Shown: positions 48,088 to 58,160 of the stretch, one piece after another
How positions within the stretch are numbered: the first letter of the stretch is position 1
How the letters are laid out: each line of letters starts with the position of its first letter
Assembly: GCF_003351225.1 (NCBI RefSeq)
Contig: NZ_QQSY01000003.1
Coordinates: 124,001-188,000, forward strand
DNA from: Dyella solisilvae
GTDB lineage: Bacteria > Pseudomonadota > Gammaproteobacteria > Xanthomonadales > Rhodanobacteraceae
Direction: 5' to 3'
Length of the DNA stretch: 64,000 nucleotides
The notes under the pieces: generated by a model
The model's input: the letters and a program-made list of their open reading frames with translations, nothing else
Told to the model about the DNA's origin: nothing
Databases searched by the model: none
Program-made: the position numbers and the translations under genes

Positions 48088-50736
48088 GTGCCGAAACAAC
48101 ATCCTCTAGCCACGGGACTTGTATGGTGCGCGACCGCCACAGCGTTCGCGCTGCCCGGCGTGACATCGGCACAGTTCGACACGAGTGGTACGCAGCGCGT
48201 AGGCAACACGCAGTTCGGCAATAGCCTGGATCCCACGGGATGGGAGCCGTTCCTGATGCCGGACCCCATGGGTATGTCCTACCTTCATCCCGACCAGCTG
48301 CGAACGCCCACGGGCTCGCTGTATCCCTATCCGTCGCTGGCTCCGGCGGAAGCGCCCATGGGGCAGGGTGACTGGACCTACCACTGGCTTCTGCAGTTTG
48401 GTTACCTGCACACCAGCGGTGATCGCAACGCGGAATTTTTCCAGCAATATTCGGCCTGGAAAAATGCCGGCGCCCTGGGCATGCTCGCGTTCAGTGCGCT
48501 CAATCGCAAGACCGGCCAGTACGTCGAGTTCCGTGGCAGTCGTATCAATGACGACAACCAGTACTACAGGCTGCGGATGGGCACCTATGGGAGCTATCGC
48601 GTCGAAGCGTTCTTCCGGGACATTCCCCATGTGCTCAGTACCGACGCCTATCCACTGTGGAATGGCGTGGGGACCACCAACCTGACCTTGCCTCCGGGCG
48701 TTTCGCCGGGCGTAAGCAGTCAGGCGCAGGTGGCCGCGGTGGCGGCGGATCGCCCCCGCCAAACGCTGCAGGTGACGCGGGAAAGCGGAGGGATGAGCTG
48801 GGAGGGCATGCTGGGCAGGGACTGGATTGGCTATGCCGGCGTGACCAACGAGAACCGCCACGGCGAGCGCGACTGGGGCGGGTCGATGTTCTTCAGCTAC
48901 TACTACACGACACCTGGACCTGGGGGCCCCGGGACACCGGGCATACAGGGAACAGGCGGCGGGCAGAATGAAACCGTGCGTCCTGTCGATTTCACCACGA
49001 CGGACATCAATATCGGCCTGCGCAACAAGGCAGGAGCCGCCGGTTGGCTCTTCAATTTCACCATGAGCGCATCCTTCTTCCGCGATCACAAGGACTCCCT
49101 CAGTTTCGTTGCGCCATTCGCGCCGCTTGCGGGGTCGCCGTCCGTCATCACCGGCGGCACGTTTTCCCTCGAGCCGGACAACAACTACTACAACGTGCGA
49201 CTGGAAGGATCCCATCCGCTGTCGTTCTGGCATGGCGAGTTTTCCGCCACGGCTTCCTACGGAAGCATGCGCCAGAACGACGCCCTGCAGGCTCCGCTCG
49301 ATCCGGCGTTCTGTCCCACGGGGCAATTCATTGGAACCACCGGCATAGCCTGCGCCAACTGGAATACCACCTCGGCGTTGTCGCAGCAGAATGGCGACGC
49401 CCGCATCGACACCGGGCTGGTGAACCTGCGTGCGAGCTTCCGTCCGACGGCGAACTTGAGCACGTACATCAATTTTCGGTGGTATGGCGAGAACAACATG
49501 ACTCGCTACACGATGTACAACCCGTTGACCGGGCAGTACGGCTTTCTTCACGAAAACGGCTCGCAGGCGCTCATTGTCGGCAACCTGCAGGCCGGGCTGT
49601 TCCAGGCCGGCAACCCGCTGTACCAGTCGTACTTCACTCAGTTCGCCAATATTCCCTTCAGCTACAACGACCGCCAGGGCGAGCTTGGCGGCGCCTATCA
49701 GGTCAACAGTCACAATTCCCTGGGGCTCACTTACACGATTGATCGCCAAACACCCCAGCAGCGCGAACGCACCTACATCAATGACCAGCACCTGAAGCTG
49801 ACCTGGGATTCGCATTCGCTCGGCGAGAGCACGCTCCGTTTCAGCTACGAATACCAGAAGCGAACCGGAAGCCCGTACAACTACTTCCCGTACTTGCCCT
49901 GGTATTCGCCGTCGCTCCCGGGGTACGTGCAGGATGAGCTTGGCATTGCCGCCTACACGGTAAGCCAGATGTACAAATACGACATGAGCAACCTCAAGGC
50001 GAGCAAGCTCAAGGCAATCATCACGACGCCGCTGGGAAATACCGCGACGCTGACCACGACGTTCTATGGCAACCGCAACCACTACGGTGCTGACATTGGT
50101 CGTCAGTCGGCCAGCACCACCGGCGCTGACGTGTCTTTCGACTGGACGCCTTCGGCCAGCACTACCTTCAATGGCTATCTGAGCATGGAGTCTTCGCGCA
50201 TCAAGCAGGGCAACGTCGCTGATAACGAGTCGTTGATCTATCAATCGCCGGAGCAGGCCAATCCGCAGTTCGGTGGACCGATGTACCCCTATGCCAATTT
50301 CTGGACGGCCACCGATACCGAAACAGACGCCAACGTGGGCGCGGCCATGACTCACGTCTTCACGCCAAGGGTCAAGCTCGACGTCAGTTACAACTACACC
50401 TATTCGCGCGGCGTGAACGGTTATGACTACGCGAGTCTTGGAGCCATCACTCCGGCTTACCTGTCCATTCTGACGGCGGCGTCCATCGGCAATAGTTTTC
50501 CCGCGAATATATACAGACTGCAGACGCTCACGGCCAACCTCAACCTGGCGCTGACGCCGCGGGTTGGGCTGCGGCTGTACGGACAATATGGTCTTGGACG
50601 TTTCGCCGATTGGCACTACACGGGATTCGACGGACCTGGCGACCTCGTGATCGGCAACCGCGTATACACCGACTTGGGTCCGCAGACGCGTTGGCATGCG
50701 GCCGTGTTGGGCGCCTTCGTCACGCTGAAACTATGA
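48088..50736 (+). CDS. MtrB/PioB-family outer-membrane barrel of the electron conduit
   Basis: An 882-aa outer-membrane protein. The GTG at 48088 has GAGGAGG 5 nt upstream and opens a signal peptide ending GVTSAQ. Long alternating amphipathic strands fill the rest: FLMPDPMGMSYLHPDQLRT near the start, YWHGEFSATASY-like strands, and the final RWHAAVLGAFVTLKL. MtrB-type proteins form a 26-strand barrel that insulates the decaheme cytochrome. No N-terminal CXXC motif is seen. The gene is placed between the decaheme and diheme cytochromes, and the next gene's ribosome site overlaps its stop. Confidence 0.88.
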   Translation: MPKQHPLATGLVWCATATAFALPGVTSAQFDTSGTQRVGNTQFGNSLDPTGWEPFLMPDPMGMSYLHPDQLRTPTGSLYPYPSLAPAEAPMGQGDWTYHWLLQFGYLHTSGDRNAEFFQQYSAWKNAGALGMLAFSALNRKTGQYVEFRGSRINDDNQYYRLRMGTYGSYRVEAFFRDIPHVLSTDAYPLWNGVGTTNLTLPPGVSPGVSSQAQVAAVAADRPRQTLQVTRESGGMSWEGMLGRDWIGYAGVTNENRHGERDWGGSMFFSYYYTTPGPGGPGTPGIQGTGGGQNETVRPVDFTTTDINIGLRNKAGAAGWLFNFTMSASFFRDHKDSLSFVAPFAPLAGSPSVITGGTFSLEPDNNYYNVRLEGSHPLSFWHGEFSATASYGSMRQNDALQAPLDPAFCPTGQFIGTTGIACANWNTTSALSQQNGDARIDTGLVNLRASFRPTANLSTYINFRWYGENNMTRYTMYNPLTGQYGFLHENGSQALIVGNLQAGLFQAGNPLYQSYFTQFANIPFSYNDRQGELGGAYQVNSHNSLGLTYTIDRQTPQQRERTYINDQHLKLTWDSHSLGESTLRFSYEYQKRTGSPYNYFPYLPWYSPSLPGYVQDELGIAAYTVSQMYKYDMSNLKASKLKAIITTPLGNTATLTTTFYGNRNHYGADIGRQSASTTGADVSFDWTPSASTTFNGYLSMESSRIKQGNVADNESLIYQSPEQANPQFGGPMYPYANFWTATDTETDANVGAAMTHVFTPRVKLDVSYNYTYSRGVNGYDYASLGAITPAYLSILTAASIGNSFPANIYRLQTLTANLNLALTPRVGLRLYGQYGLGRFADWHYTGFDGPGDLVIGNRVYTDLGPQTRWHAAVLGAFVTLKL

Positions 50737-50747
50737 GGAGACGCGTG

Positions 50748-51473
50748 ATGCCTACGCTGAGGGTCCTCGGCTTGATCGCGTTGGCGACGACCTGCATCGC
50801 CTGGACGGAGGCCCCGCATGCCGCGGAAGATGGGCCCGCAGCGGCGACCAGCACGACGACCAAGCCGGCGCCCTTCTTCGACGAGCGCCGGCAGACCCCG
50901 ATTGAAGGCGACGCGCACAGTGGCGAAGGAAAGGCGACGGTGTGCGCCGCTTGCCATGGCCCCAAGGGCGTCGCTGTCGCGCCAAACTTTCCGAATCTAG
51001 CCGGCCAGTCAGCGACATATCTGTACCTGCAGTTGAAGCAGTTCAAGGACGGCCAGCGCGTCGACCCGATCATGAGCGGGCAGGCGGCCAATCTCGGTGA
51101 CACCGACATGCGGGACCTGGCTAGTTACTTCGCGTCGCTGCCACCCAAGCCATCAGGATCGAACGAATCGCAGTCGACCGGAGCCCATCTGTACCTGCAG
51201 GGAGATCCGGCGCGCGGCATCCCGCCGTGCCTGGCATGCCACGGCAGTGACGCCACGGGAGTCCGTTTCGAGGCGAGCGGCAAGCCTCAGCCACCATGGG
51301 TGAGCTTCCCTCGCTTGCGCGGCCAATCGGCCATCTATGTGACCAAGGCGCTGGGAGACTTTCGATCAGGCGTACGAAGCGACAGTTCGAACGCCAGAAT
51401 CATGCAAGCCATTGGTGGAAGTCTAAGCGACGACGATATTCAGCACTTGAGTACGTATTTGTCCTCGCACTGA
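50748..51473 (+). CDS. Diheme cytochrome c4-type protein
   Basis: A 241-aa exported cytochrome with two heme-binding sites, CAACH at 66-70 and CLACH at 161-165. Each half has a c4-like fold: FPNLAGQSATYLYLQLKQFK..PIMSG (axial Met near 109), then FPRLRGQSAIYVTKALGDFR and a second Met before LSDDDIQHLSTYLSS. The ATG at 50748 has GAGGAG at 50735-50740; an ATG at 50733 overlapping the barrel stop is less likely. As c4 proteins shuttle electrons in the periplasm to or from terminal oxidases, it is the probable inner partner of the conduit. Confidence 0.9.
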   Translation: MPTLRVLGLIALATTCIAWTEAPHAAEDGPAAATSTTTKPAPFFDERRQTPIEGDAHSGEGKATVCAACHGPKGVAVAPNFPNLAGQSATYLYLQLKQFKDGQRVDPIMSGQAANLGDTDMRDLASYFASLPPKPSGSNESQSTGAHLYLQGDPARGIPPCLACHGSDATGVRFEASGKPQPPWVSFPRLRGQSAIYVTKALGDFRSGVRSDSSNARIMQAIGGSLSDDDIQHLSTYLSSH

Positions 51474-51886
51474 TCGAGGCACGAAATCGCCAACTCCCAG
51501 GCAGTTTGGTTCTGGGTGAATGCAAAGCATGGGCTTCAGGCACGAGCATCGCGACTGCGTGCTGCCCCAATATTGCAGCCGTCAGCTTCAGCTCGTGGGT
51601 AACGGCGTGTTGCACGAGGTCCTGAGCGGTCCGGTCGCTGGGTTGGAACGCGAGGCGCGAAGATTTGCCGCCGTTGCGACATTCGGTGGGCAGCGCTTTC
51701 GGGAATTTCCCTGCAAGGTGTGTGCGGGCTGCACATGGAAAGGTTGCGTGGATGGCCAGCGCGGCAATGTGGTGCGTCGCTGCCGAAGAACGAGGTTTGA
51801 CGAACGAGGTGATGCAACCTTTTTCCCGCGGGGCCGGCACTCAGGCAGAGACACTGCCTTGAAGCGTTCACCGCCAGGCCAAGGAC
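51474..51886. other. Intergenic region between cytochrome operon and polysaccharide operon
   Basis: I see no supported gene, terminator with T tract or promoter in these 413 bp. Reading frames across it have no recognisable domain. It marks the left border of the polysaccharide cluster and should hold its promoter. Confidence 0.5.
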
Positions 51887-52324
51887 ATGGAAATCGAGCG
51901 CATCCCGTTGCAGAAACACGGCGACAACCGCGGCATGCTCATTGCCCTGGAGCGGGAGCGCAACGTGCCGTTCGATATCCAGCGTGTGTACTACCTGTTC
52001 GCCACCAAGTGCGACGTGCATCGGGGCATGCACGCCCACCGCAACCTCAATCAGTTGGCCGTGTCGGTGCGTGGGTCGGTCACCTTCCTTGTCGACGATG
52101 GTGGCGGGCCGTGCGAGGTCGTGCTCGATGATCCCTCGCAGGGCCTGCTGCTGCGTCGCATGGTGTGGCGCGAGATGTATGACTTCAGCGACGACTGCGT
52201 GCTGATGGTGCTCGCCGACAAGCTCTACGACCCGGCTGATTACATTACCGACTACGCCCAGTTCCTGCGCGAAGTCGACGCGTCCAGATACGTGGGAGAC
52301 ATGGCTGCATGCCAAGGCCACTAG
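51887..52324 (+). CDS. dTDP-4-keto-6-deoxyglucose 3,4-ketoisomerase (FdtA/QdtA/WxcM family)
   Basis: A 145-aa cupin that moves the keto group of dTDP-4-keto-6-deoxyglucose from C4 to C3, the first committed step to 3-amino-3,6-dideoxy sugars such as Fuc3NAc or Qui3NAc. The family's RGMHAHRNLNQLAVSVRGSV has the active-site histidines at positions 49 and 51. DIQRVYYLF before it and REMYDFSDDCVLMVLADKLY plus DYITDYAQFL after it are typical. Which epimer forms cannot be told here. The next gene starts 16 bp inside its 3' end. The matching aminotransferase is at 54851. Confidence 0.88.
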   Translation: MEIERIPLQKHGDNRGMLIALERERNVPFDIQRVYYLFATKCDVHRGMHAHRNLNQLAVSVRGSVTFLVDDGGGPCEVVLDDPSQGLLLRRMVWREMYDFSDDCVLMVLADKLYDPADYITDYAQFLREVDASRYVGDMAACQGH

Positions 52325-52974
52325 TGCTCATCGGGGCGGGCGAGCTTGCGCTGATCGCCTGCGAATACTTCGAACACGACAGCGGGCTGGACGTGGCGGC
52401 CTTCAGCGTCGAGCGGGACTATCTCAGCGATACCGTGCTTGCCGGTCGTCCGGTGGTGCCGTTCGAAGAACTGGAGATGCGCTACCCGCCCGACGACTTT
52501 GACGCCTTCGTGGCGGTGCCGGCCAGCCAGTTGAACCGTTTGCGTACGCGCCTTTACCAGGAGGCCAGGCGCAAGGGTTACCGCTTCGCCACCTATGTCA
52601 GTTCGCGCGCCTTCGTCTGGCGCAACGTGGAGATCGGCGAGAACAGCTTCATCTTCGAAAACAACGTGGTGCAGCCGTTCGTGCGGATTGGCGCCAACTG
52701 CATCCTCTGGAGCGGCAACCACGTGGGCCATCGCACCGTGCTCAGGGACAACGTTTTCGTCGCCTCCCATGCGGTGATTTCCGGCTACTGCGATATCGGC
52801 GACAGCAGCTTCATCGGCGTGAATACGACCTTCAATGACCACGTGAAAGTGGCGCCGGACAACGTGATCGGCGCCGGGGCCCTGGTCACGCGAGATACCG
52901 AGGCGGGCCGGGTCTACGTCGGTTCGCCCGCGCATGCCGTGCCGGATCGCTCCAGCTTCGACGTGAGACTGTGA
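52309..52974 (+). CDS. NeuD/PglD-like sugar acetyltransferase (left-handed beta-helix)
   Basis: A 221-aa acyltransferase. The N-terminal Rossmann-like half reads LVLIGAGELALIACEYFEHD and VPFEELEMRYPPDDFDAFVA. The C-terminal half is a hexapeptide-repeat helix (VEIGENSFIFENNVVQPFVR, IGANCILWSGNHVGHRTVLR with the catalytic-type His, then VISGYCDIGDSSFIGVNTTF) and ends ALVTRDTEAGRVYVGSPAHA. It should N-acetylate the amino sugar made by the 54851 aminotransferase, or O-acetylate a glycan unit. It overlaps fdtA by 16 bp. Confidence 0.88.
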   Translation: MPRPLVLIGAGELALIACEYFEHDSGLDVAAFSVERDYLSDTVLAGRPVVPFEELEMRYPPDDFDAFVAVPASQLNRLRTRLYQEARRKGYRFATYVSSRAFVWRNVEIGENSFIFENNVVQPFVRIGANCILWSGNHVGHRTVLRDNVFVASHAVISGYCDIGDSSFIGVNTTFNDHVKVAPDNVIGAGALVTRDTEAGRVYVGSPAHAVPDRSSFDVRL

Positions 52975-52981
52975 GACGCGC

Positions 52982-53935
52982 ATGCCCAACTGGTCCAAGA
53001 AGGGGCTGGTGTTCGAGACCGCCCGGCAGGGGGTAGGTGGGTGGATGGCGCATTCGGCGCTGACGCCGACGCCGTATCGCCTCGATGAGGAACGCATCCG
53101 CGTCTACGCCGGCTTTCGCGATCGCGAAGGCGTCAGCCGTATTGGCTACGTGGATGTCCGCGCGGATGACCCCACCGCGGTGCTGGGCGTCAGCGCCGAG
53201 CCGGTGCTCGAGCTGGGGCGGGGTGGCTGCTTTGACGACAACGGCATGATCCTGGGCGACGTCATCGAGGTCGCCGGTGACGTCTATCTGTTCTATGTCG
53301 GCTTCCAGCATGTCGCCAGGGCCAAGTTCCTGGCCTTCACCGGCCTGGCGGTGTCGCGCGACCGCGGCGCGTCGTTCCAGCGTGTGCAGGACACGCCGAT
53401 TCTCGACCGCGCGCCCGGGCGAAGCACCATCGGCGCGGTGCATTCGGTGCAGCGCGAGGGCGATCACTGGCGCCTGTGGTACGCGGTGGGGGACGACTGG
53501 GAGTTCATCGACGGGCGGCCCTTTCCCCGCTACCACATCCGCCATGTGAAAACGGACAACCTCGCGGTGATGCCACGCGCCGATCAGGTGTGCCTGCGGC
53601 CGCAGGGCAGCGAGTACCGGATCGGCCGGCCGCGCGTGTACCGGCGCGACGACGGCTACGTGATGTACTTCACCCGCGGCAATCTCAATGGCGAGTACTT
53701 CCCCGGCGTCGCCACCAGTGGCGACGGCATTCACTGGATTCGGCATGACGAGAGCCTGGGCATGGCGTTGTCGTCCTGCGGCTGGGACTCGCGCACTATC
53801 TGTTATCCCGCCCTGATTGGTCAGGGCGGGCGGCTGTTGATGTTCTACAACGGCAACGACATGGGCGTGGACGGCTTCGGCGTGGCCGAAGCCATGCTGC
53901 CGCATGGCGAAGGTGGCCTTCGTGCTTGCGGTTAG
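52982..53935 (+). CDS. Five-bladed-propeller glycosidase-like protein (GH32/43/130-related)
   Basis: A 317-aa cytoplasmic protein (no signal peptide) with repeated beta-propeller blades. Recognisable pieces are IRVYAGFRDREGVSRIGYVD, FDDNGMILGDVIEVAGDVYL with FYVGFQ, GDHWRLWYAVG and the GDGIHWIRHDESLG blade-end motif. Proteins of this kind in O-antigen clusters are annotated as glycosyl hydrolase-like but their substrate is unknown; acidic residues DDNG and ED/WE may form an active site. It starts 7 bp after the acetyltransferase stop, and the next gene starts inside its 3' end. Confidence 0.75.
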   Translation: MPNWSKKGLVFETARQGVGGWMAHSALTPTPYRLDEERIRVYAGFRDREGVSRIGYVDVRADDPTAVLGVSAEPVLELGRGGCFDDNGMILGDVIEVAGDVYLFYVGFQHVARAKFLAFTGLAVSRDRGASFQRVQDTPILDRAPGRSTIGAVHSVQREGDHWRLWYAVGDDWEFIDGRPFPRYHIRHVKTDNLAVMPRADQVCLRPQGSEYRIGRPRVYRRDDGYVMYFTRGNLNGEYFPGVATSGDGIHWIRHDESLGMALSSCGWDSRTICYPALIGQGGRLLMFYNGNDMGVDGFGVAEAMLPHGEGGLRACG

Positions 53936-54851
53936 ACCCTATGCCGTCGCTGATGCGTCGGACTGGGATGCGGTGGTCTCGCAGTCGAGGACCGGCGGCC
54001 TGCTGCACCAGCGCGGCTATATGGACTATCACGGCGAGCGCTTCATCGACGGCTCGCTGATGATCGAGCAGCATGGCGCTCCCGTGGCGGTGTTTCCCGC
54101 CAACGTGCAGGGCAGGACTGTGGTCAGCCATGCCGGCCTGACCTACGCCGGGCTGATCAGCACGCGCGCGCTGCGCGCCGAGTCCACGCTGGCCGCGCTC
54201 GGGCTGATCGGCGACCACTATCGGGAGCAAGGTATCGAGCGGCTGCTCTACAAGGCCGTGCCGCATGTGTTCCATGCCTACCCGTCCGAAGAGGACCTGT
54301 ACGCCCTGCATCGGCTCGGCGCACGCCTTGTGCGCCGGGACATGTCCTCGGTGATCGCCTTGCAGGAAGAGTTTCGGTTCACCGATGAACGCAGGCGCGC
54401 CGTGCGCAAGGCCAGGGAAGCAGGGCTGCGGATGGAGTCGGGCGGTGACCTCGCCGGGTTTCATGCGCTGCTGTCGGAAGTGCTGCGGCGGCATGCGGCC
54501 GCGCCGACCCACAGCCTCGACGAACTGCGCCTGCTGCATGGCCGCTTCCCGCGCCAGATCATGCTGTTCGAGGTGCGTCGCGACGGCGAACTGCTGGCCG
54601 GCGCGATCGTGTACGACTTTGGGCGCGCGGTGCATACCCAGTACCTGGCGGCGTCGGAGGCGGGTCGCCAGGTCAACGCGCTCAGCCTGCTGCTGGCCGA
54701 GTTGATCGGGCTGTACGGCGGACGGCAGTACTTTTCCTTCGGCATCTCAACGGAGCGGGAAGGGCAGGCCATCAACGGCGGGCTGGTCTCGCAGAAAGAG
54801 TATTTCGGCGCGCGTGGCGTGGTGCACGACTTCTACGAGTGGGCGCTGTGA
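53904..54851 (+). CDS. FemAB-like GNAT-superfamily acyltransferase
   Basis: A 315-aa protein with a double-GNAT (FemAB/BioF2-like) architecture. The first part has [20 protein letters not shown] and [20 protein letters not shown]. The second has [40 protein letters not shown] and [20 protein letters not shown], ending [19 protein letters not shown]. Such enzymes transfer amino acids or acyl groups to sugars in polysaccharide clusters. It overlaps the preceding gene by 32 bp; a GTG at 53922 would shorten the overlap. The stop overlaps the next start as TGATG. Confidence 0.8.
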   Translation: MAKVAFVLAVRPYAVADASDWDAVVSQSRTGGLLHQRGYMDYHGERFIDGSLMIEQHGAPVAVFPANVQGRTVVSHAGLTYAGLISTRALRAESTLAALGLIGDHYREQGIERLLYKAVPHVFHAYPSEEDLYALHRLGARLVRRDMSSVIALQEEFRFTDERRRAVRKAREAGLRMESGGDLAGFHALLSEVLRRHAAAPTHSLDELRLLHGRFPRQIMLFEVRRDGELLAGAIVYDFGRAVHTQYLAASEAGRQVNALSLLLAELIGLYGGRQYFSFGISTEREGQAINGGLVSQKEYFGARGVVHDFYEWAL

Positions 54852-55963
54852 TGGACGTGCCCTTCCTCGATGCACGGGCGGTCAACGCGCGCTATGCCGA
54901 CGAGCTCAAGGCGGCGGCCGCACGTGTGATCGACTCGGGCTGGTACATCCTGGGCGACGAGCTGGCCGCCTTCGAGCAGGAGTTCGCCGCGTATTGCGGG
55001 GTGCGCCACGCGGTCGGCGTGGGCAATGGCCTGGATGCGCTGTCGCTGGTGTTGCGTGGTTACAAGGAGCTGGGCGCGCTGACAGAAGGCGACGAAGTCC
55101 TCGTACCCGGCAATACCTTCATCGCCAGCTTCCTCGCCATCACCGAGAACCGCCTGGCGCCCGTCCCGGTCGAGCCGGATCCGGCCACCTTCAACATCGA
55201 TGCGTCGCGAGTGGAGCAGTGCATCGGCCCGCGCACGCGGGCGATCATGGCCGTGCACCTGTACGGCCACCTGGCGAACATGTCCGCCCTGGCGGCGCTG
55301 GCCCGCAAGCATGGACTGTTGCTGATCGAGGACGCCGCACAGGCGCACGGCGCCAGCTGTGCAGGCATACGGGCCGGGGCGTTTGGCGACGCCGCCGGCT
55401 TCAGCTTCTTTCCCGCCAAGAACCTCGGCGCGCTGGGCGACGGCGGTGCGGTGGTGACCAACGACGCGGCGCTGGCGGCGCGGGTGCGCGCTCTGCGCAA
55501 CTACGGCTCCGAGTTGAAGTACGTGCATCCGTTCCGCGGCGTCAATTCGCGGCTCGATGAAATCCAGGCCGCCATGCTGCGCGTGAAGCTGCGTCACCTC
55601 GACGAGGACATCGCACGACGTCGTTCGGTCGCGCGGCGCTACCGCGAGTCGATCCGCCATCCGGACATCGTGTTGCCCGCGGTGGGCATCGAGGAGCAGC
55701 ACGCCTGGCATCTTTTCGTGGTGCGCAGCCGCCGTCGCGACGAGTTGCAGCATCATCTGCAGGCGCTCGGCATCCACAGCCAGGTGCACTACCCGGTGCC
55801 GCCCCATCGGCAGCTCGCCTATGCGGCGCTGGGCGAGCTGCCCCTGCCGGTGACCGAACAGCTTCATCGCGAAGTGCTGAGCCTGCCGATCAGTCCTACT
55901 CTGGATGACGAAGCCGTTGTTCGCGTGATCGAGGGCTGCCAGGCTTTTGGCGACGCCCCATGA
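54851..55963 (+). CDS. PLP-dependent sugar aminotransferase (DegT/DnrJ/EryC1; FdtB/QdtB-like)
   Basis: A 370-aa aminotransferase that should aminate the 3-keto sugar made by the ketoisomerase at 51887. The start [19 protein letters not shown] is characteristic. [19 protein letters not shown] and [19 protein letters not shown] follow, with the Schiff-base Lys K190 in [16 protein letters not shown] and D161 in [11 protein letters not shown]. The ATG at 54851 shares a base with the previous stop. With the ketoisomerase and acetyltransferase it makes a full dTDP-3-acetamido-3,6-dideoxyhexose route from the RmlB product; RmlA and RmlB are not in the window. Confidence 0.92.
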   Translation: MDVPFLDARAVNARYADELKAAAARVIDSGWYILGDELAAFEQEFAAYCGVRHAVGVGNGLDALSLVLRGYKELGALTEGDEVLVPGNTFIASFLAITENRLAPVPVEPDPATFNIDASRVEQCIGPRTRAIMAVHLYGHLANMSALAALARKHGLLLIEDAAQAHGASCAGIRAGAFGDAAGFSFFPAKNLGALGDGGAVVTNDAALAARVRALRNYGSELKYVHPFRGVNSRLDEIQAAMLRVKLRHLDEDIARRRSVARRYRESIRHPDIVLPAVGIEEQHAWHLFVVRSRRRDELQHHLQALGIHSQVHYPVPPHRQLAYAALGELPLPVTEQLHREVLSLPISPTLDDEAVVRVIEGCQAFGDAP

Positions 55964-57234
55964 ATATCGTGCGCGCCAGCTTCTACACCGCGACGGCCAC
56001 GGCGACGCGACTGCTGGCCGGGCTGGTGGTGATCAAGCTGGTCGCTCGCCTGGCGGGGCCGGAGGGGGTCGGCAAGCTGGGCCAGTTCATGAGCCTGATG
56101 TCGCTGCTGGCGGTGCTGGCTGGCGGAGGCATCAGCTCCGGCGTGGTCAAGTACATCGCCGAATACCGGGACGACACGCCGCGACTGTCGCGCCTGCTCG
56201 GCGCCGCGCTGTGGTACGCCTTGGGGGCTTCGCTGTTGATGGGGGCGCTGACTCTGGTGTTCAGCACGGCCATCGCGCAATGGCTGCTGGCAGATGCCCG
56301 ATACGCCAACCTGATCCGCGTGCTGGCGGTGGCCCAGCTTGGCATGGCGCTGGCGAACTATGTCTTGTCGGTCATCAATGGCTTCATGGACGTCAGGCGC
56401 CTCGCCCTGGTGCAGATCGCCGGCTCGCTGCTGAACATCGCCCTGGTGGCGTGGCTGTCACATTGGCTCGCGCTTCAGGGCGCCTTGCTGGCGCTGGTGC
56501 TGGGCCAGGCGCTGTGGCTGGCGATTGGCCTGCCGGCGTGGTGGCGCAGTCCGTATTTCCGTACAGGCATGCTGCGAATCCGTTTCGACCGGGAAATGGT
56601 GACGCGGCTGGCGGCGTTTTCGGTGATGACGCTGACCGCTGCGCTGCTTCCGCCCCTGGTCAACATCGCCGTGCGCGACCATCTCGCCAGCAGCTTCGGA
56701 TGGGAGCAGGTCGGCTACTGGCAGGCGGTGAGCAAGGTGTCCGACGCCTATCTGCTGTTCATCACCAGCGCCATCAACATCTATTACCTGCCCAAGCTTG
56801 CCTCGATCGGCGATCGCGCCGCGCTCGAGCTGGAATTGCGCCAGGCCTTCCGCTTCCTCATGCCGCTGGTGGTGGCGATGGCGCTTGCCGTTTATCTGGC
56901 GAGGGACTGGGTGACGCTGTTGCTGTTCGACACGGCGTTCGCGCCCTCCAACGCGCTCTACGGTCCGCAACTGATCGGCGACGTGATCAAGATCGCGTCG
57001 TTCATTCTTTCCTATCTGATGCTGGCCAAGGCGATGACGCGGTTGTTCGTCATTTCCGAGTGCGTGTTCGCGGGCAGTTACCTCGTGCTGGTCTACGTGC
57101 TGAGCGCGCGGTTCGGGCTGGTCGGCGCCATGTATGCCTTTTCCGCCAACTATCTTCTCTACCTGGTGTTCAACGTGTGGGTCGTGCGCCGCTACGTCGG
57201 AGGATGGGGACAATGGTCGGCCCAGTATCCATGA
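55960..57234 (+). CDS. wzx: Polysaccharide flippase, Wzx type
   Basis: A 424-aa inner-membrane protein with about twelve helices of the MOP exporter superfamily. It starts [20 protein letters not shown] and has [20 protein letters not shown] plus [14 protein letters not shown], the typical first helices of O-antigen flippases. Later helices include [20 protein letters not shown]. It would flip undecaprenyl-linked repeat units to the periplasm. ATGA overlaps join it to the aminotransferase before and the glycosyltransferase after. Confidence 0.9.
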   Translation: MNIVRASFYTATATATRLLAGLVVIKLVARLAGPEGVGKLGQFMSLMSLLAVLAGGGISSGVVKYIAEYRDDTPRLSRLLGAALWYALGASLLMGALTLVFSTAIAQWLLADARYANLIRVLAVAQLGMALANYVLSVINGFMDVRRLALVQIAGSLLNIALVAWLSHWLALQGALLALVLGQALWLAIGLPAWWRSPYFRTGMLRIRFDREMVTRLAAFSVMTLTAALLPPLVNIAVRDHLASSFGWEQVGYWQAVSKVSDAYLLFITSAINIYYLPKLASIGDRAALELELRQAFRFLMPLVVAMALAVYLARDWVTLLLFDTAFAPSNALYGPQLIGDVIKIASFILSYLMLAKAMTRLFVISECVFAGSYLVLVYVLSARFGLVGAMYAFSANYLLYLVFNVWVVRRYVGGWGQWSAQYP

Positions 57235-58160
57235 AGCGCGGCGCGGCCCCTCTCGTCTCCGTGCTGATCCCCGCGTACAACCATGCGCGCTTCATCGACC
57301 AGTGTCTGGACAGCGTGCTGGAGGACCCGTACCCGGCCAAGGAGTTGTTGATCATCGACGATGGCTCCACCGACGGCACGGCCGAACGCATCGCCGCCTG
57401 GGCGGACAGTCACCGGCATCTCATCGCGGTGGAATACGTGCACCGGGGCAATCGCGGCATCGCGGCGACCATGAACGAACTCGCCGCGCGGGCGCGCGGT
57501 GAATTCCTGCGGCTCGGCGCCAGCGACGACTACCTGTTGCCCGGCGGGCTGGCCGCGCAGGTGGGCTATTTGCTGGTGCATCCGCGCAAGTGGGCAGTGA
57601 TCGGCGATTCGGTGGTGGTGGACCAGGATGGCCACAAGCTGCACGAAAGTGGCATGCGCGACCTGCACCATGCCGACAAGCGACTGTATGGATCGGACGA
57701 AGGCATACGCTGCGCGGTGATCAGCCGATGGGCGGTCGGCGGCCCGGTCGCGCTGATCCGCAAGCGGGCGCTGGAGACGGTGGCGGGCTGGAGCGAAAGC
57801 CTGCGCATTGATGACTGGGACTTCTTCCTGCGCCTGGCTGCGCATGACGCCATCGGCTTCATCGACGTGCGCGTGTGCGCCTATCGCCTGCATGGCGCCA
57901 ACCTGAGCCGCACCCGCGACACGCGCGCGCGGATACTCAATCTGATCGAGGCGCAAGGCGTGGCCGCGCGGCGGGAGGCGCTGTTCGAAGAGCCACACCG
58001 CACCATGCTCAGGGCGCAATCTCACTTCATCGGGGCGAAGATCTCCTTTCTCCAGCGACGGATGGGACCGCTGTTGCTGCACATGGCGGTGTACCTGTCG
58101 TTGGTGGCTACCTCGCGGATGAAACGGCGCACCAACCTGCATCTGGCGGAGGACGCATGA
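57231..58160 (+). CDS. Glycosyltransferase family 2
   Basis: A 309-aa GT-A enzyme. The N-terminal nucleotide-sugar region is VSVLIPAYNHARFIDQCLDS, LLIIDDGSTDGT and LRLGASDDYLLPGG with the acidic metal-binding pair. DDWDFFLRLAAHDAIGFIDV is the usual catalytic-base region. A C-terminal amphipathic helix (LLLHMAVYLSLVATSRMK) may touch the membrane. Start is 57231 by the ATGA rule; ATG 57213 with GGAGG nearby would add six residues. Donor and acceptor unknown. It is the only glycosyltransferase seen so far in the cluster, so others must lie elsewhere. Confidence 0.9.
   Translation: MKRGAAPLVSVLIPAYNHARFIDQCLDSVLEDPYPAKELLIIDDGSTDGTAERIAAWADSHRHLIAVEYVHRGNRGIAATMNELAARARGEFLRLGASDDYLLPGGLAAQVGYLLVHPRKWAVIGDSVVVDQDGHKLHESGMRDLHHADKRLYGSDEGIRCAVISRWAVGGPVALIRKRALETVAGWSESLRIDDWDFFLRLAAHDAIGFIDVRVCAYRLHGANLSRTRDTRARILNLIEAQGVAARREALFEEPHRTMLRAQSHFIGAKISFLQRRMGPLLLHMAVYLSLVATSRMKRRTNLHLAEDA

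Noticed and set aside
48106-50697. 863-codon minus-strand frame opposite the MtrB-like gene
   Set aside because: Antisense shadow of the barrel gene; no domain or signal peptide.
51520-51880. Possible gene remnant left of the polysaccharide cluster
   Set aside because: Several frames are open on both strands but none shows a recognisable domain, start signal or codon pattern, so I left it as intergenic.
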